Source: Chryseobacterium geocarposphaerae (GTDB taxonomy: Bacteria > Bacteroidota > Bacteroidia > Flavobacteriales > Weeksellaceae). Taken from it: a DNA stretch of 64,000 nucleotides. The number at the start of each line of letters is the position of its first letter. Positions within the stretch are counted from its first letter, which is position 1. The stretch covers positions 186,001 to 250,000 of the forward strand of contig NZ_PGFD01000003.1 in assembly GCF_002797535.1 (NCBI RefSeq). The letters run 5' to 3'. Positions 16,724 to 28,633 of this stretch are shown piece after piece. A program made the position numbers and the translations under genes. The notes under the pieces were generated by a model, which was given only the letters and a program-made list of their open reading frames with translations, was not told the DNA's origin and searched no databases.

Positions 16724-19696
16724 TTAGAATTTAGCATTAAGTTGGACACCCACTGTTCTTGCTGTTGGCAGCTGCCCCATTTCAACCCCCGGTGTAATTT
16801 GATTGTTATCAAGAGTTGCTGCTTCCGGATCGAATAATGGGAATTTCGTCCACATCCAAAGGTTTCTTCCGAATAAAGCGAAGGTAAGTTCAGAAAGTTT
16901 CAGCTGTTCGGTAATGCTTTTTGGGAAAGTATAAGAAATTCTTGCATCTCTCAGCTTGACAAAAGATGTATCGAAAGAGTTGGTTTCTACGTTGGCTCTT
17001 CTCCAGTAATCTGCATAGTAGGTAGAAACCAAAACACCTTTTGTGTTTGGAGAAAATGATCCGTCCGGATTTTGAACCACCCCCTGACCTACAATTAAGC
17101 CTCCGGGATTATCTCTTCCTACTAAGGTATGCTTCAGTTTTCCCTGTTCCGTCATTTTATGGTGAGATTGAGAATATGCCATCCCTTTATACTGACCATC
17201 AAATGAGAAGCTTATGGTAAAACCTTTATATCTGAATTCATTCTGAAGCCCGGCTCTCCATTTCGGATAAGCATTCCCGATTTTTTTCATTTCCGTAGGC
17301 TTTGCCGTTAAACCATCGCTCCCGTAAATTACCTGCCCATCCGGAGAATACATTAATCCGTAACCATACATATCTCCCAGTGAACCTCCTACAACAGCAT
17401 TATAATAAACCACTCCACCTACACTCCCCATCGTATATGGCTCTCCATGGAATTCTTCCGGCAATGACAAAATTTTATTTCTGTTCATAGACCAGTTTGC
17501 ATTTACGCTCCAAGAGAAGTTTTTGTTTTTAATCGGGAATGTATTCAAAGTCATTTCAATTCCTCTATTCCTTACTTCTCCGGCGTTGATAATCCTTGTA
17601 CTGTAACCTGTTTCCAACAATGCCGGAATTCTTACAATCTGGTTTTTGTTGTTATTTTGATAGGCAGTAACACTGTAATTGAGTCTGTTTTTAAGGATGC
17701 TGAAATCCATACCACCTTCAATATTAGTAAGCATTTCCGGCTTCAGATCTGGGTTTGGATACATTGACGGAGATTCTACCGAACCCGTAAAATCACTATT
17801 CTTAAAATATTTTATAAGCATGTAAGGATCCGTATCGTTTCCTACTTTTGACCAAGATGCTCTCAGTTTCCATAAATTCAAATTATTAGAAGATAATTTA
17901 AAAATATCTGAAAGGATAACAGAAGTAGCAGCAGAAGGATAAAAATATGAACGAAATGCGGATGGTAACGTACTACTCCAGTCATTTCTTGCGGTAAGAT
18001 CTAAGAAAACCAAATTTTTGTAACTCAGGTTTACCAATCCATAAGTACTGTTAATCTGCTTATCGTTAGGGGCTGCATATTTAGAAATTACAGAAATTGC
18101 GTTCGGCATTGCATAAAAACCTGGCTTTAATAAGCCTTCTCCTGTGTAATCAAACATTTTAACCTCCGTATAACGGATATTTCCTCCCGCAGATGCCGTA
18201 AGATCGATATTATTAAAAGATTTTTTGTAGGTAAACAATAAGTCATTATTCAAATCCATCTGTTTGATGAATTGCTCTCTGTACATCCCCTGAAGATAAT
18301 TTGCAGTATTCCATGGTCTTTTTTGGGCACGAGCTTCATTATTTACTTCCAAGCCAGATCTTAGTGAAATTTCGAAATTCTTGGAAACTTTATAATTAAG
18401 GTTGGCACTTCCTGTAATGAAGTTTTTATCTACACTGTTAAGCATTTCATAAGCAATCAGGTAAGGATTGTCTATAAAAGAACTGAATGGATGTACCTGT
18501 TCTGTCTGATATTTGTCTTTTTTCCAGATGGGTGCATACCATGCCAAATCAACATTCGGATTTTGGAAAATCATAAAATAGGAAATCGACTGGTTGCTGT
18601 ATCCTGTTGCAGGAAGATTGTCACTTTTTGTTTTACTGTAATTGAATTTAAAAGCTACTCTTAATCTTTCATTCAGTTTATGATCGAAAGAAAGTGCGGC
18701 ATTCAGCCTGTCGAAGCCTGTGTTTGGCATCATCCATTCATTTTTAAGATAGGTTAAAGATGATCTGAATGACGTATTTTCGTTAGAGCTTTCCAAAGCA
18801 ACATTATTGGAATAAGTAGATCCTGTTTTCCAAAAACCTTTGATATTGTCCTTATAAGGGCGCCATAGCTGTCGTTCCTTGCTCTGTCCTTCTATGGTAG
18901 GGTCATATTGGAAGTAATACTGTCCGTCAAACTTTGGTCCGAAGGCACTACTTGTTCCTCCGGTACTTACACCGTCTGCCGAGGCTCCATAAGAATAATA
19001 ATAGTTTCCGTTTTTATCTTTCGTCATCGTTCCCTGTCCGTATTCGTACTGGTAATCCGGCCATTTCAAAACAGTATCAAAGCTTGAATAGGAATTAAAG
19101 CTAACCTGGATTTTCCCTTTTTTATTTTTCCCTGACTTTGTAGTAATCATAATGGCTCCACCTGCTCCTCTGGAACCATACAGTGCCGATGCGGTAGATC
19201 CTTTCAAAATAGTCATTGATTCTATATCATCCAGATTAATCGTGTTCAGGTTATTTCCGTAATCAATAGGTAAATCTGCTTTAGATCCTGCTCCGTAAGC
19301 AGAAAAGCCAGTTCCTGTTGTCGAGCTGTTCAGCGGAACTCCGTCTACTACAATTAGAGCTCCATTATTGGCCGGGTTCATAGAAATATCTCCCCGAAGC
19401 TTAATTAAAGAGCTTCCTAAAGGTCCGGCCCCTGCCGTCTGAATTTTCAAACCGGCAACTTTCCCTTCCAATGCTTGTGCCCAGTTATTGTTTTGAGTTT
19501 TTAAAATCTCCTCGGAGTTGACTTTTTCCGCAACATATCCCAAAGACTTATCATGTCTTTTAATGCCTAATGCTGTTACAACCACCTCATCAATGCTTTT
19601 AATAGTATCTTTTTTAGCTTTTTGCTGAGCCGCCAGATTGACACTGACTAATCCTAACAGTGACAAAACCAGTAATTTTTGAGTCTCTTTACGCAT
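16724..19696 (-). CDS. SusC/RagA-family TonB-linked outer-membrane transporter
   Basis: The 990-residue protein has a signal peptide (to about residue 23), then directly a TonB-box-like segment (SIDEVVVTALGIKR). There is no preceding carboxypeptidase-D-like domain, which many SusC proteins have. The plug follows (LEGKVAGLKIQTAG ... SSLIKLRG ... LIVVDGVPLNSS ... ILKGSTASALYGSRGAGGAIMI). The beta-barrel has the usual C-terminal GVQLNAKF ending in Phe. It imports bulky ligands through the outer membrane with energy from TonB. It is the first gene of the operon with SusD and a phosphoesterase. Confidence 0.95.
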   Translation of the reverse strand: MRKETQKLLVLSLLGLVSVNLAAQQKAKKDTIKSIDEVVVTALGIKRHDKSLGYVAEKVNSEEILKTQNNNWAQALEGKVAGLKIQTAGAGPLGSSLIKLRGDISMNPANNGALIVVDGVPLNSSTTGTGFSAYGAGSKADLPIDYGNNLNTINLDDIESMTILKGSTASALYGSRGAGGAIMITTKSGKNKKGKIQVSFNSYSSFDTVLKWPDYQYEYGQGTMTKDKNGNYYYSYGASADGVSTGGTSSAFGPKFDGQYYFQYDPTIEGQSKERQLWRPYKDNIKGFWKTGSTYSNNVALESSNENTSFRSSLTYLKNEWMMPNTGFDRLNAALSFDHKLNERLRVAFKFNYSKTKSDNLPATGYSNQSISYFMIFQNPNVDLAWYAPIWKKDKYQTEQVHPFSSFIDNPYLIAYEMLNSVDKNFITGSANLNYKVSKNFEISLRSGLEVNNEARAQKRPWNTANYLQGMYREQFIKQMDLNNDLLFTYKKSFNNIDLTASAGGNIRYTEVKMFDYTGEGLLKPGFYAMPNAISVISKYAAPNDKQINSTYGLVNLSYKNLVFLDLTARNDWSSTLPSAFRSYFYPSAATSVILSDIFKLSSNNLNLWKLRASWSKVGNDTDPYMLIKYFKNSDFTGSVESPSMYPNPDLKPEMLTNIEGGMDFSILKNRLNYSVTAYQNNNKNQIVRIPALLETGYSTRIINAGEVRNRGIEMTLNTFPIKNKNFSWSVNANWSMNRNKILSLPEEFHGEPYTMGSVGGVVYYNAVVGGSLGDMYGYGLMYSPDGQVIYGSDGLTAKPTEMKKIGNAYPKWRAGLQNEFRYKGFTISFSFDGQYKGMAYSQSHHKMTEQGKLKHTLVGRDNPGGLIVGQGVVQNPDGSFSPNTKGVLVSTYYADYWRRANVETNSFDTSFVKLRDARISYTFPKSITEQLKLSELTFALFGRNLWMWTKFPLFDPEAATLDNNQITPGVEMGQLPTARTVGVQLNAKF

Positions 19697-19712
19697 ATCC
19701 TTTTTGTTTGCG

Positions 19713-19720
19713 CAAAATTA
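19713..19720 (-). promoter_or_regulatory. -7 element of the SusC operon
   Basis: Reads TAATTTTG on the minus strand, a TAnnTTTG match 16 bases upstream of the SusC ATG. No good -33 TTG is seen, which would fit an activated promoter. Confidence 0.55.
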
Positions 19721-19945
19721 AACCGACCTCCCCGTAAGGGTTTTAACACTGTTTTAACATTTATTAAATAATCATTAAACCAAATATTAATTTATTTTTA
19801 ACAAAAAACATCAAAACACTGGGTATCATTCACTTAAGACAATTAAGTATTTTTAATATCAAATCTGTATTGTATTTGCCTACCTTTATTGTCTTTTCCT
19901 GATAAAATAAATTTTTCCTTCGTACAAGCAACTCCATTTATCATC

Positions 19946-19974
19946 AAAAAAGCCTGTCTCCAAAGAAACAGGCT
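19946..19974 (-). terminator. terminator of the glycerophosphodiesterase gene
   Basis: On the minus strand the hairpin is AGCCTGTTTC-TTTG-GAGACAGGCT followed by TTTTT. It separates this gene from the SusC operon. Confidence 0.88.
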
Positions 19975-20000
19975 ATACAACAGATTATCTGATACAGTTA

Positions 20001-20747
20001 TTATTTTCCCTTCAGCTGATCGGGAATATTGGTTGTAATGAAACCAATACCTTGTTTTTTCAGCTCATCATATACAGTAACATCATTCACCGTCCAGGCA
20101 TTGGTAATCAGCCCTAATGATTTTGCTTCGGCAATCCATGCAGGATTTTTTTGGAATACGCTGTAATGATAGTCTATTCCATCCAATCCCTCACTCTTAA
20201 TCTGTTCAGGAGATAATTCTCCTCTCAGATACTGAACTTTAAATGTGGGTTCAAGTCTTTTGATCTCTTTGCAAATGTTTAGGCTGAAAGAGATAAATTC
20301 ACTTTGAGACTCAAGCTTCATCTCTTTAATCATTTTGATCGTTTTTGCCGTCAGTTCATCTTCTTTTTCCTTGGTTTTATCTGGCTTTATTTCTACGATT
20401 AATTTTAATGATTTGTCTTTCTTCCCCTGTTTTAAATAGTCTTTTAAGGTTGGAAATTTCTCTCCGTTCGACAATTTCAATGTTTCCAGTTCTTTAAAAT
20501 CGGTTTCTGAAATCTCCATTTTTCCGTGGTGTTCGTCATGATTAACCACCAAGACACCATCTTTCGTCATTCTTACATCAAACTCAGATCCATATATTTT
20601 CAGATTCTGAGCATTTTCCAATGATTTCAATGAGTTTTCGGTGGTGGGTGGCTGTGTCTGCCAGTACCCTCTGTGTGCAATAATCTGGGTTTGTGCCTTC
20701 ATTACGACTGTGCTTAAAACTGCTAACCCTAAGATAATTTTTTTCAT
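20001..20747 (-). CDS. exported glycerophosphodiester phosphodiesterase
   Basis: The 248-residue protein has a signal peptide (to about residue 18, MKAQ). The GDPD TIM-barrel signature is complete: IAHRGYW, TENSLKSLENA, GSEFDVRMTKDGVLVVNHDE (Glu, Asp, His metal and catalytic ligands), LKLIVEIKP and a late NAWTVNDVTVYDELKKQGIGFITTNIPD. It cleaves glycerophosphodiesters to glycerol-3-phosphate and an alcohol. The signal peptide puts it in the periplasm. With the neighbouring SusCD-phosphoesterase operon it suggests use of phospholipid head-group material as a phosphate source. Confidence 0.94.
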   Translation of the reverse strand: MKKIILGLAVLSTVVMKAQTQIIAHRGYWQTQPPTTENSLKSLENAQNLKIYGSEFDVRMTKDGVLVVNHDEHHGKMEISETDFKELETLKLSNGEKFPTLKDYLKQGKKDKSLKLIVEIKPDKTKEKEDELTAKTIKMIKEMKLESQSEFISFSLNICKEIKRLEPTFKVQYLRGELSPEQIKSEGLDGIDYHYSVFQKNPAWIAEAKSLGLITNAWTVNDVTVYDELKKQGIGFITTNIPDQLKGK

Positions 20748-23107
<2,360 letters not shown>

Positions 23108-23260
23108 AATAGGTTGAGACAAAGGTTGAAATTAAGATATAATTTGCAGAAAATTTGTGAGTACATCGAAAATTCTAGCCCTGATCGAAACGACATCCTT
23201 TTGCGAAACAAAGTGGAGCAAAAGATACAGTGGCGAGCAGGTTTCCGGCTCCTAAAAAAT

Positions 23261-23293
23261 AAAACTCTCAGGAATATTAATCTGAGAGTTTTT
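23261..23293. terminator. bidirectional terminator between ligA and the DUF1349 gene
   Basis: Stem AAAACTCTCAG / CTGAGAGTTTT with a 10-base AT-rich loop. T tracts flank it on both strands. Confidence 0.82.
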
Positions 23294-23298
23294 CATGT

Positions 23299-23949
23299 TT
23301 ACTGATTATTCTTTAACCATTCCAATCTTCGCTGATCAGGAAGATGTTTTACAGAAAAATTTTCAAAAGTAGCCTTAAATCCTTTTCCATCAGGACTTGC
23401 TGCCATGAAACCAACTTTTACAGGAATATTATCCTGCAAATGAGCATTTCTCATCATCACATATTCTTTGTCGTCAAACGAATAGAAAATTTCCACAGCA
23501 TCTAATCTGCGAACCGCTTTTATCCAAACAAAAGGTGGTGTTTTATCTAAAACAATCACGCTCCAATCACTAGTTTTATGAGTAACTACGGTACTTAGAT
23601 TGAATTTTCCGTCAACAAATTCAACACCGGCTTTTATATAATTTTCTTCATCAACTCTCAACATCAATCCCATCTGGTCAAAACGGGCTTTATAATCTCC
23701 GGTAATTTTAACTTTGGCTTCAAATTCTCCGCCGTAAGTGGAATAATAAAATGGTGCATCATCAACCGTAAAACCATAATGTGAAATCCTCCAATAATCG
23801 CTTTGTGGCGTGACTGTCATTGTTAGTTTTTTGTCTTTGATTTCCCATTCAGATGGTTCATTAAACCAAGTCATTTTTTCTAAAGACTGTGCTTTAGTCC
23901 CTTGAAAAAAGGAGAAAACTGCAAAAGAAGCAACTATTATTTTTTTCAT
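23299..23949 (-). CDS. exported DUF1349 domain protein
   Basis: It has 216 residues with a signal peptide (to about residue 20, TKAQ). The rest is a DUF1349 concanavalin-like beta-sandwich: MTWFNEPSEWEIKDKKLTMT, DYWR, GEFEAKVKITGDYKARFDQMGLMLRVDEENYIKAGVE (abbreviated motif spread over about residues 75-115), DWSVIV, PVKVGFMAASP and ATFENFSV. Related proteins are annotated as regulators of enolase from a fungal name, which says nothing about function here. It may bind carbohydrate in the periplasm. It is a single gene between a terminator and the acetyltransferase. Confidence 0.82.
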   Translation of the reverse strand: MKKIIVASFAVFSFFQGTKAQSLEKMTWFNEPSEWEIKDKKLTMTVTPQSDYWRISHYGFTVDDAPFYYSTYGGEFEAKVKITGDYKARFDQMGLMLRVDEENYIKAGVEFVDGKFNLSTVVTHKTSDWSVIVLDKTPPFVWIKAVRRLDAVEIFYSFDDKEYVMMRNAHLQDNIPVKVGFMAASPDGKGFKATFENFSVKHLPDQRRLEWLKNNQ

Positions 23950-24033
23950 TTTTATTTAAATATTAAAATGTACTCACACTAATTTTGCTGATCTTTTAAT
24001 CTGCTAAATCAAAATAATCTGCGTGAGAAAAAA

Positions 24034-24594
24034 CTAAATTTCTCTAATGACTTTACAAGGATTTCCGAAAGCCAAAACATTGGCAGGAATATCTTTTGTA
24101 ACGACACTTCCCGCTCCAATCACCGTATTATCACCAATTGCAACACCGGGAAGAATGGTACAACCACCACCAATCCAAACATTATTTCCAATGGTAATAG
24201 GTTTTGCATCTTCCAAACCTTTGTTTCTTTCCTCTACATTCAAAGGATGTCCTGCTGTATAAAATCCACAATTGGGAGCGATGAAAACGTTATCTCCGAA
24301 AGTCACTTTAGCACAGTCTAAAATAACAACATTGTGATTGGTATAAAAGTTTTCGCCAACCTCGATATTGTACCCGTAATCGCAATAAAATGGTTGTTCG
24401 ACAAGGAATTTATCGGTTGTTCTTCCAAAAAGCTTCTTGATTAAGCTTTGTCTTTCTTCAATTTTTGAAGGCAAAAGATGATTATATTCGAAACATAAAT
24501 CTTTACATTGTTGTCTTTCCGCAACCAAAATGGCATCACCTGCGTCATATAATTCACCGGAAAGCATTTTTTGTTTTTCGTTCAAATTATTCAT
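24034..24594 (-). CDS. sugar O-acetyltransferase (Maa/LacA-like)
   Basis: The start at 24594 (MNNLNEKQKMLSGELYDAGD) gives 186 residues. This N-terminal helix is typical of maltose/galactoside acetyltransferases. The rest is a left-handed parallel beta-helix with hexapeptide repeats (IEVGENFYTNHNVVILDCAKVTFGDNVFIAPN). The catalytic His lies in FYTAGHPL, and NVWIGGGCTILPGVAIGDNTVIGAGSVV follows. It moves acetyl from acetyl-CoA to a sugar hydroxyl in the cytoplasm. It is divergent from a LuxR-type regulator. The acceptor sugar is unknown. Confidence 0.92.
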   Translation of the reverse strand: MNNLNEKQKMLSGELYDAGDAILVAERQQCKDLCFEYNHLLPSKIEERQSLIKKLFGRTTDKFLVEQPFYCDYGYNIEVGENFYTNHNVVILDCAKVTFGDNVFIAPNCGFYTAGHPLNVEERNKGLEDAKPITIGNNVWIGGGCTILPGVAIGDNTVIGAGSVVTKDIPANVLAFGNPCKVIREI

Positions 24595-24672
24595 TGTATT
24601 TTTACAATTATAAGTCAACAAATCTAACCGCTTTAAACACTTTAATCAATACTGACAAATAACCATTTTTAA

Positions 24673-25431
24673 ATGACGAATATTCAATCCGACTTAAATG
24701 ACCAACTTTTACAACAGGATTTTCCATCAACTGAAAATGAAAAAATTCAGCTGGAAAGCTGTCAGAAAATGGCAAAAAATTTTGTAGAACTCGAAAACGG
24801 AATTGCTATTTTAAGTGATTTGAAAAATAATAAAAGTTATATTTATTCAGGAAAATTTGCCGATGAAATTAATATTTTCAGGGATAAAAATATTCAGGAG
24901 ATTGACAGCATTTGGGAAAAAGAATTATTTGACCAGCTTAATTCTGAAGATGTATTGCAAAAACATATTTTGGAGCTGCAGTTTTTTCAATTTATTAAAA
25001 CCATTCCCTTTGAACAGCGTAGAGATTATTGTGTAATCAGCAGATTAAGGCTTTCAGAAAGGCAAAATCAGAGATCTTTAATCCATAAAATGTTTTATTT
25101 TTCAAATTCTGAAAACTGCAATACCGAATTATCTCTTTGTCTCTATCATTTTGATTTTTTCCAATCAGATTCTTACACCGGAATGATTATTAATACTGCA
25201 AACGGAACAATTATCCATCAGACAGAAGCCGAAAATTCGACATTTCTTTCTGTACGCGAAAAGGAAATTCTAAAAATGATTCAACAGGGAAAAAAAAGCA
25301 AAGAAATTGCCGAACTTTTGTTCATTAGCATCAATACCGTCAATCGACACCGACAGAATATTCTTGAAAAAATGCGAGTTTCGAATACAACCGAAGCCTG
25401 TACAATGGCTTCAAAATTGAATTGGATTTAA
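24673..25431 (+). CDS. LuxR-type transcriptional regulator with PAS-like N-terminus
   Basis: The 252-residue protein ends in a LuxR/NarL helix-turn-helix (FLSVREKEILKMIQQGKKSKEIAELL ... ISINTVNRHRQNILEKMRVSN; residues about 190-250). The first 180 residues have no receiver Asp motif. They look like a PAS-like sensor of the kind common in Flavobacteriia (SDLKNNKSYIYSGKFADEI ... YCVISRLRL). The ligand is unknown. It is divergent from the acetyltransferase, 78 bases apart, and followed by an MgtC-family gene 39 bases later, either of which might be a target. Confidence 0.82.
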   Translation: MTNIQSDLNDQLLQQDFPSTENEKIQLESCQKMAKNFVELENGIAILSDLKNNKSYIYSGKFADEINIFRDKNIQEIDSIWEKELFDQLNSEDVLQKHILELQFFQFIKTIPFEQRRDYCVISRLRLSERQNQRSLIHKMFYFSNSENCNTELSLCLYHFDFFQSDSYTGMIINTANGTIIHQTEAENSTFLSVREKEILKMIQQGKKSKEIAELLFISINTVNRHRQNILEKMRVSNTTEACTMASKLNWI

Positions 25432-25470
25432 ACTATAATTTATTGTAACTTTAATTTACAAAAATTTAAA

Positions 25471-26115
25471 ATGGATTTCCTGAAAGACCATTCCATCCAA
25501 AACGAACTTCTGCTGATTTTCTTTTCAGTATTACTGGGTCTTTGCATCGGTGCTGAAAGAGAGTACCGCAATAAATCGGCAGGTTTACGAACTTTCATTC
25601 TCGTTTGTTTCGGCTCATGCCTTTTTACGATTCTATCCATAAAAATTGGTGTGGAAAATCCTGATCGACTTGCTGCAAATATTATAACCGGAATCGGTTT
25701 TTTAGGAGCCGGCGTTATTTTTAAAGGAGATAATAAAATTGACGGAATTACTACTGCAACTACCATTTGGGCAACCGCTTCCATTGGTATGGCGGTAGGT
25801 TCGGGATATGTTTATCTTTCATTTTTAGGAACAATTTTGGTCTTGCTGATTTTAAGCTCTCTCACTTATTTTGAAAAATTTATAGACAGACAGCACAAAA
25901 TAAGAGAGTACAAAATTGCAGTGACTAATGCTAAAGAAATTCTTCATTGTGAAAAGCTTTTCAAAAAGCATAACCTAAAGTTTATAATATCAAAACAGCA
26001 ATACAGCCAGGGAAATCTTGCCACCAATTGGATTCTTACCGGCAAAAACACCAATCATGAAGCCTTAATGAAAGAACTTATGGAAGATGAAAAAATAATT
26101 GCTTATCAATTTTAG
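25471..26115 (+). CDS. MgtC/SapB family membrane protein
   Basis: It has 214 residues. About four transmembrane helices lie in the first 135 residues, with the family motifs GLCIGAEREYRNKSAGLRTF and NIITGIGFLGAGVIFKGDN followed by GITTATTIWATASIGMAVGSG. A cytosolic C-terminal ACT-like domain of about 75 residues follows. MgtC relatives affect magnesium or acid tolerance and ATP synthase in pathogens; the role here is not shown. The ATG at 25471 places RNA for the LuxR-type gene close upstream, so cotranscription is possible. Confidence 0.92.
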   Translation: MDFLKDHSIQNELLLIFFSVLLGLCIGAEREYRNKSAGLRTFILVCFGSCLFTILSIKIGVENPDRLAANIITGIGFLGAGVIFKGDNKIDGITTATTIWATASIGMAVGSGYVYLSFLGTILVLLILSSLTYFEKFIDRQHKIREYKIAVTNAKEILHCEKLFKKHNLKFIISKQQYSQGNLATNWILTGKNTNHEALMKELMEDEKIIAYQF

Positions 26116-26126
26116 TAAAAATAATT

Positions 26127-26155
26127 GGACCACCTCAAAAGCGGTCTTTTTCTTT
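26127..26155 (+). terminator. probable terminator after the MgtC-family gene
   Basis: GACCAC-CTCAAAA-GCGGTC with one A-C mismatch, then TTTTTCTTTT. The stem is short, so this is a moderate call. Confidence 0.5.
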
Positions 26156-26200
26156 TAGTAAAAAATTAATTTTATGTATTTTTAGGCAAAATTTTTTGTA

Positions 26201-28342
26201 ATGATAAAACGTAATATTCTCATTGCTTCGGCATTCTTTAGTTTTTCTTTAGGAATTGCCCAGCAATACGGCGGAATGTGGATCCCGACAGAGCTTAATG
26301 AAAAGGAAATGAAAGACTTGGGAATGAAAATTTCTGCTAAAGATATATTCAATGTTCAAAAACCAAGCATTAAAGATGCTGTAGTACAGTTCAACGGAGG
26401 CTGTACTGCCGAAATTATTTCTCCAAAAGGGTTACTTCTTACCAATCACCACTGCGGATACGGACAGATACAGGCACATTCTACGGTTGAAAACGATCTT
26501 CTATCCAATGGTTTCTGGGCTAAAAATACGGAAGGTGAACTTCCTAATCCAGGTGTTACGGTAGATTTTATTGTAGATATTAAAGAAGTTACCCAACAAA
26601 TCCTTGAAGGCACAGACAAACTTACAGAACCTGAGCTTTCAAAAAAAATTGCCAATAATATTGAAGTTTATAAAAACTCTCAAAAAATAGAATCTTACCA
26701 GTCTATTTCTGTAAAATCAATGTATTACGGAAATAAGTACTATGCTTATACTATCGAAACTTATAAAGACATCAGATTGGTAGGAGCACCACCACAAAGT
26801 ATCGGAAAATTTGGAAGCGATACCGATAACTGGGTTTGGCCAAGACATACTGGAGATTTCTCGATGTTCCGAATTTATGCTGGAAAGGACAATAAGCCTG
26901 CAGAATATTCAAAAGATAACATTCCTTACGTTCCGAAGCATTATCTTCCGGTTTCTATTAAAGATAAAAATGAAAATGATTTCACTTTCGTATTTGGATT
27001 CCCGGGAAGAACAACGGAATACTTACCGTCTATTGCTGTGGAAAAAATCATGAAGGAAATTGATCCGGCAAAAATTGCCGTGAGAGATATTGCATTAAAA
27101 ACGTTAGATGAAAAAATGCGTACAGATGATGCCACACGTATCAAATATGCGTCAAAATATGCTTCTGTAGCCAATTACTGGAAAAAATGGATCGGTGAGG
27201 TTGAAGGATTAAAGAAATCTAATGCTGTAGAGAAAAAAGTAATGTATGAAGGTTCTTTGGTTTCAAAAAATCACGAGATCAAATCTACATTAGACCAGCT
27301 TAATAAATTGTACAACGATCAGGCTCCATATGCTCTGAACAACGCTTATTATACGGAAGTTATAAGAAATGCTGAAACATTGATGCTGGCTAGTCTTTAC
27401 TACAACTACGTGACTTCAGTAGAAGCTGGAAGAATGGATGAAAAGGCAACAACCACCTTCAAAAATAAATTAACTTCATTTTATAAGGATTACAGTGCTG
27501 AGTTAGATGCAAAGGTTACAGCAAAATTGTTAGCATTGTACGCTAATAAAACGGCTCCACAATTCTTACCTGCAGGATTCGATAAGTATAAAAATGAAGC
27601 TCAGAATATTCAGAGCATTGAAGAAGCATCTAAAAACTCTGTCATTACAGGAAGAACTGAAGTAAATGGTGCTTCTACCTCTAAAGATATTGAAAAAGCA
27701 TTTTCTAATCAGGATAAGCTGATCAAAACACTGAGAAAAGATCCTATCTATCAGATTTATGTTACTTTAAGGGAAACATATATGAAAACAGCTGATCCTC
27801 AGTTTACTTCTTTGCAGGCTAAAATTGATGAGCTACAGAAAACATTCATGGCTCAGCAAATGGAAACCGATAAAGACAGAAAATTCTTCCCGGATGCCAA
27901 TTCCACTCTACGTGTTACATATGGAAAAGTAAAAGGATCCAGCCCGAGAGATGCGGTTTCCTATAATTACCAGACGCATTTGGCAGGGGTAATGGAAAAA
28001 TATGTTCCTGGAGATTATGAATTCGATGTTCCTAAGAAACTGATCGATCTTTACAATAAAAAAGACTTCGGAATTTATAAAGATAAAACAGGTGATGTTC
28101 CTGTAGGATTTACGGCAACCAACCACACAACGGGAGGAAACTCTGGAAGTCCTGCTCTGGATGCCAACGGAAACCTGGTTGGACTGAATTTCGACAGACA
28201 GTGGGAAGGAACAATGAGTGACATCAATTATGACCCTCGTTTCAGCCGAAATATTATGGTGGATACAAAATACATTCTTTTCATCATCGATAAATATGCT
28301 GATTCAAAATGGCTGATCGATGAAATGAAAGTTGTAAAGTAA
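26201..28342 (+). CDS. S46 family dipeptidyl-peptidase, DPP11-like
   Basis: The 713-residue protein has a signal peptide (to about residue 20) and is full length for peptidase family S46. The catalytic His is in LTNHHCGYG (His84), the Asp is near residue 225 in the NWVWPRHTGDFS region and the Ser is 648 in GNSGSP. In Porphyromonas gingivalis, Gly versus Arg at position 673, 18 residues after the Ser, separates DPP7 from DPP11. Here Arg666 lies 18 residues after Ser648 (GLNFDRQWEG), pointing to Asp/Glu specificity. It releases dipeptides in the periplasm for peptide nutrition. A strong terminator follows. Confidence 0.93.
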   Translation: MIKRNILIASAFFSFSLGIAQQYGGMWIPTELNEKEMKDLGMKISAKDIFNVQKPSIKDAVVQFNGGCTAEIISPKGLLLTNHHCGYGQIQAHSTVENDLLSNGFWAKNTEGELPNPGVTVDFIVDIKEVTQQILEGTDKLTEPELSKKIANNIEVYKNSQKIESYQSISVKSMYYGNKYYAYTIETYKDIRLVGAPPQSIGKFGSDTDNWVWPRHTGDFSMFRIYAGKDNKPAEYSKDNIPYVPKHYLPVSIKDKNENDFTFVFGFPGRTTEYLPSIAVEKIMKEIDPAKIAVRDIALKTLDEKMRTDDATRIKYASKYASVANYWKKWIGEVEGLKKSNAVEKKVMYEGSLVSKNHEIKSTLDQLNKLYNDQAPYALNNAYYTEVIRNAETLMLASLYYNYVTSVEAGRMDEKATTTFKNKLTSFYKDYSAELDAKVTAKLLALYANKTAPQFLPAGFDKYKNEAQNIQSIEEASKNSVITGRTEVNGASTSKDIEKAFSNQDKLIKTLRKDPIYQIYVTLRETYMKTADPQFTSLQAKIDELQKTFMAQQMETDKDRKFFPDANSTLRVTYGKVKGSSPRDAVSYNYQTHLAGVMEKYVPGDYEFDVPKKLIDLYNKKDFGIYKDKTGDVPVGFTATNHTTGGNSGSPALDANGNLVGLNFDRQWEGTMSDINYDPRFSRNIMVDTKYILFIIDKYADSKWLIDEMKVVK

Positions 28343-28348
28343 AATAAC

Positions 28349-28379
28349 AATCCTGGAAAAATCCAGGATTTATTTTTTT
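28349..28379 (+). terminator. terminator of the S46 peptidase gene
   Basis: AATCCTGGA-AAAA-TCCAGGATT followed by TATTTTTTT. It has a 9-bp perfect stem. Confidence 0.9.
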
Positions 28380-28625
28380 ATTATAGCCAATTAGTAATTA
28401 TGGACTTTTGATTGATAAACTTTAGTCTTATAAAACTCTTCATCATGTGAAAAATTAATATATTTGAGTTATTCTTTATCAATATATGAATATAAAAAGC
28501 AACTGAAGTTAATGTTGGGATTCTCATTTTACTGTGCAGAAGCCTTTCTACAAAAAAAGATTTCATACCAAGTCAGAGCATAAATATGTAAGGAACAACT
28601 CTTCAAAGAAATTAAATAATCTATC

Positions 28626-28633
28626 TAAGTTTG
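28626..28633 (+). promoter_or_regulatory. -7 element of the aspartic protease gene
   Basis: TAAGTTTG matches TAnnTTTG and lies 34 bases upstream of the ATG at 28668. Confidence 0.5.

Larger units (their letters stand above)
19697..20000. other. intergenic region upstream of the SusC operon
   Basis: About 300 AT-rich bases. It contains the SusC -7 element at 19713-19720 and the terminator of the upstream phosphodiesterase gene at 19946-19974. No reading frame is supported between them. Confidence 0.6.

Noticed and set aside
28381..28566. A 61-codon minus-strand open frame in an intergenic region
   Set aside because: No start signal, no recognised pattern and AT-rich random composition. It also abuts the S46 terminator.
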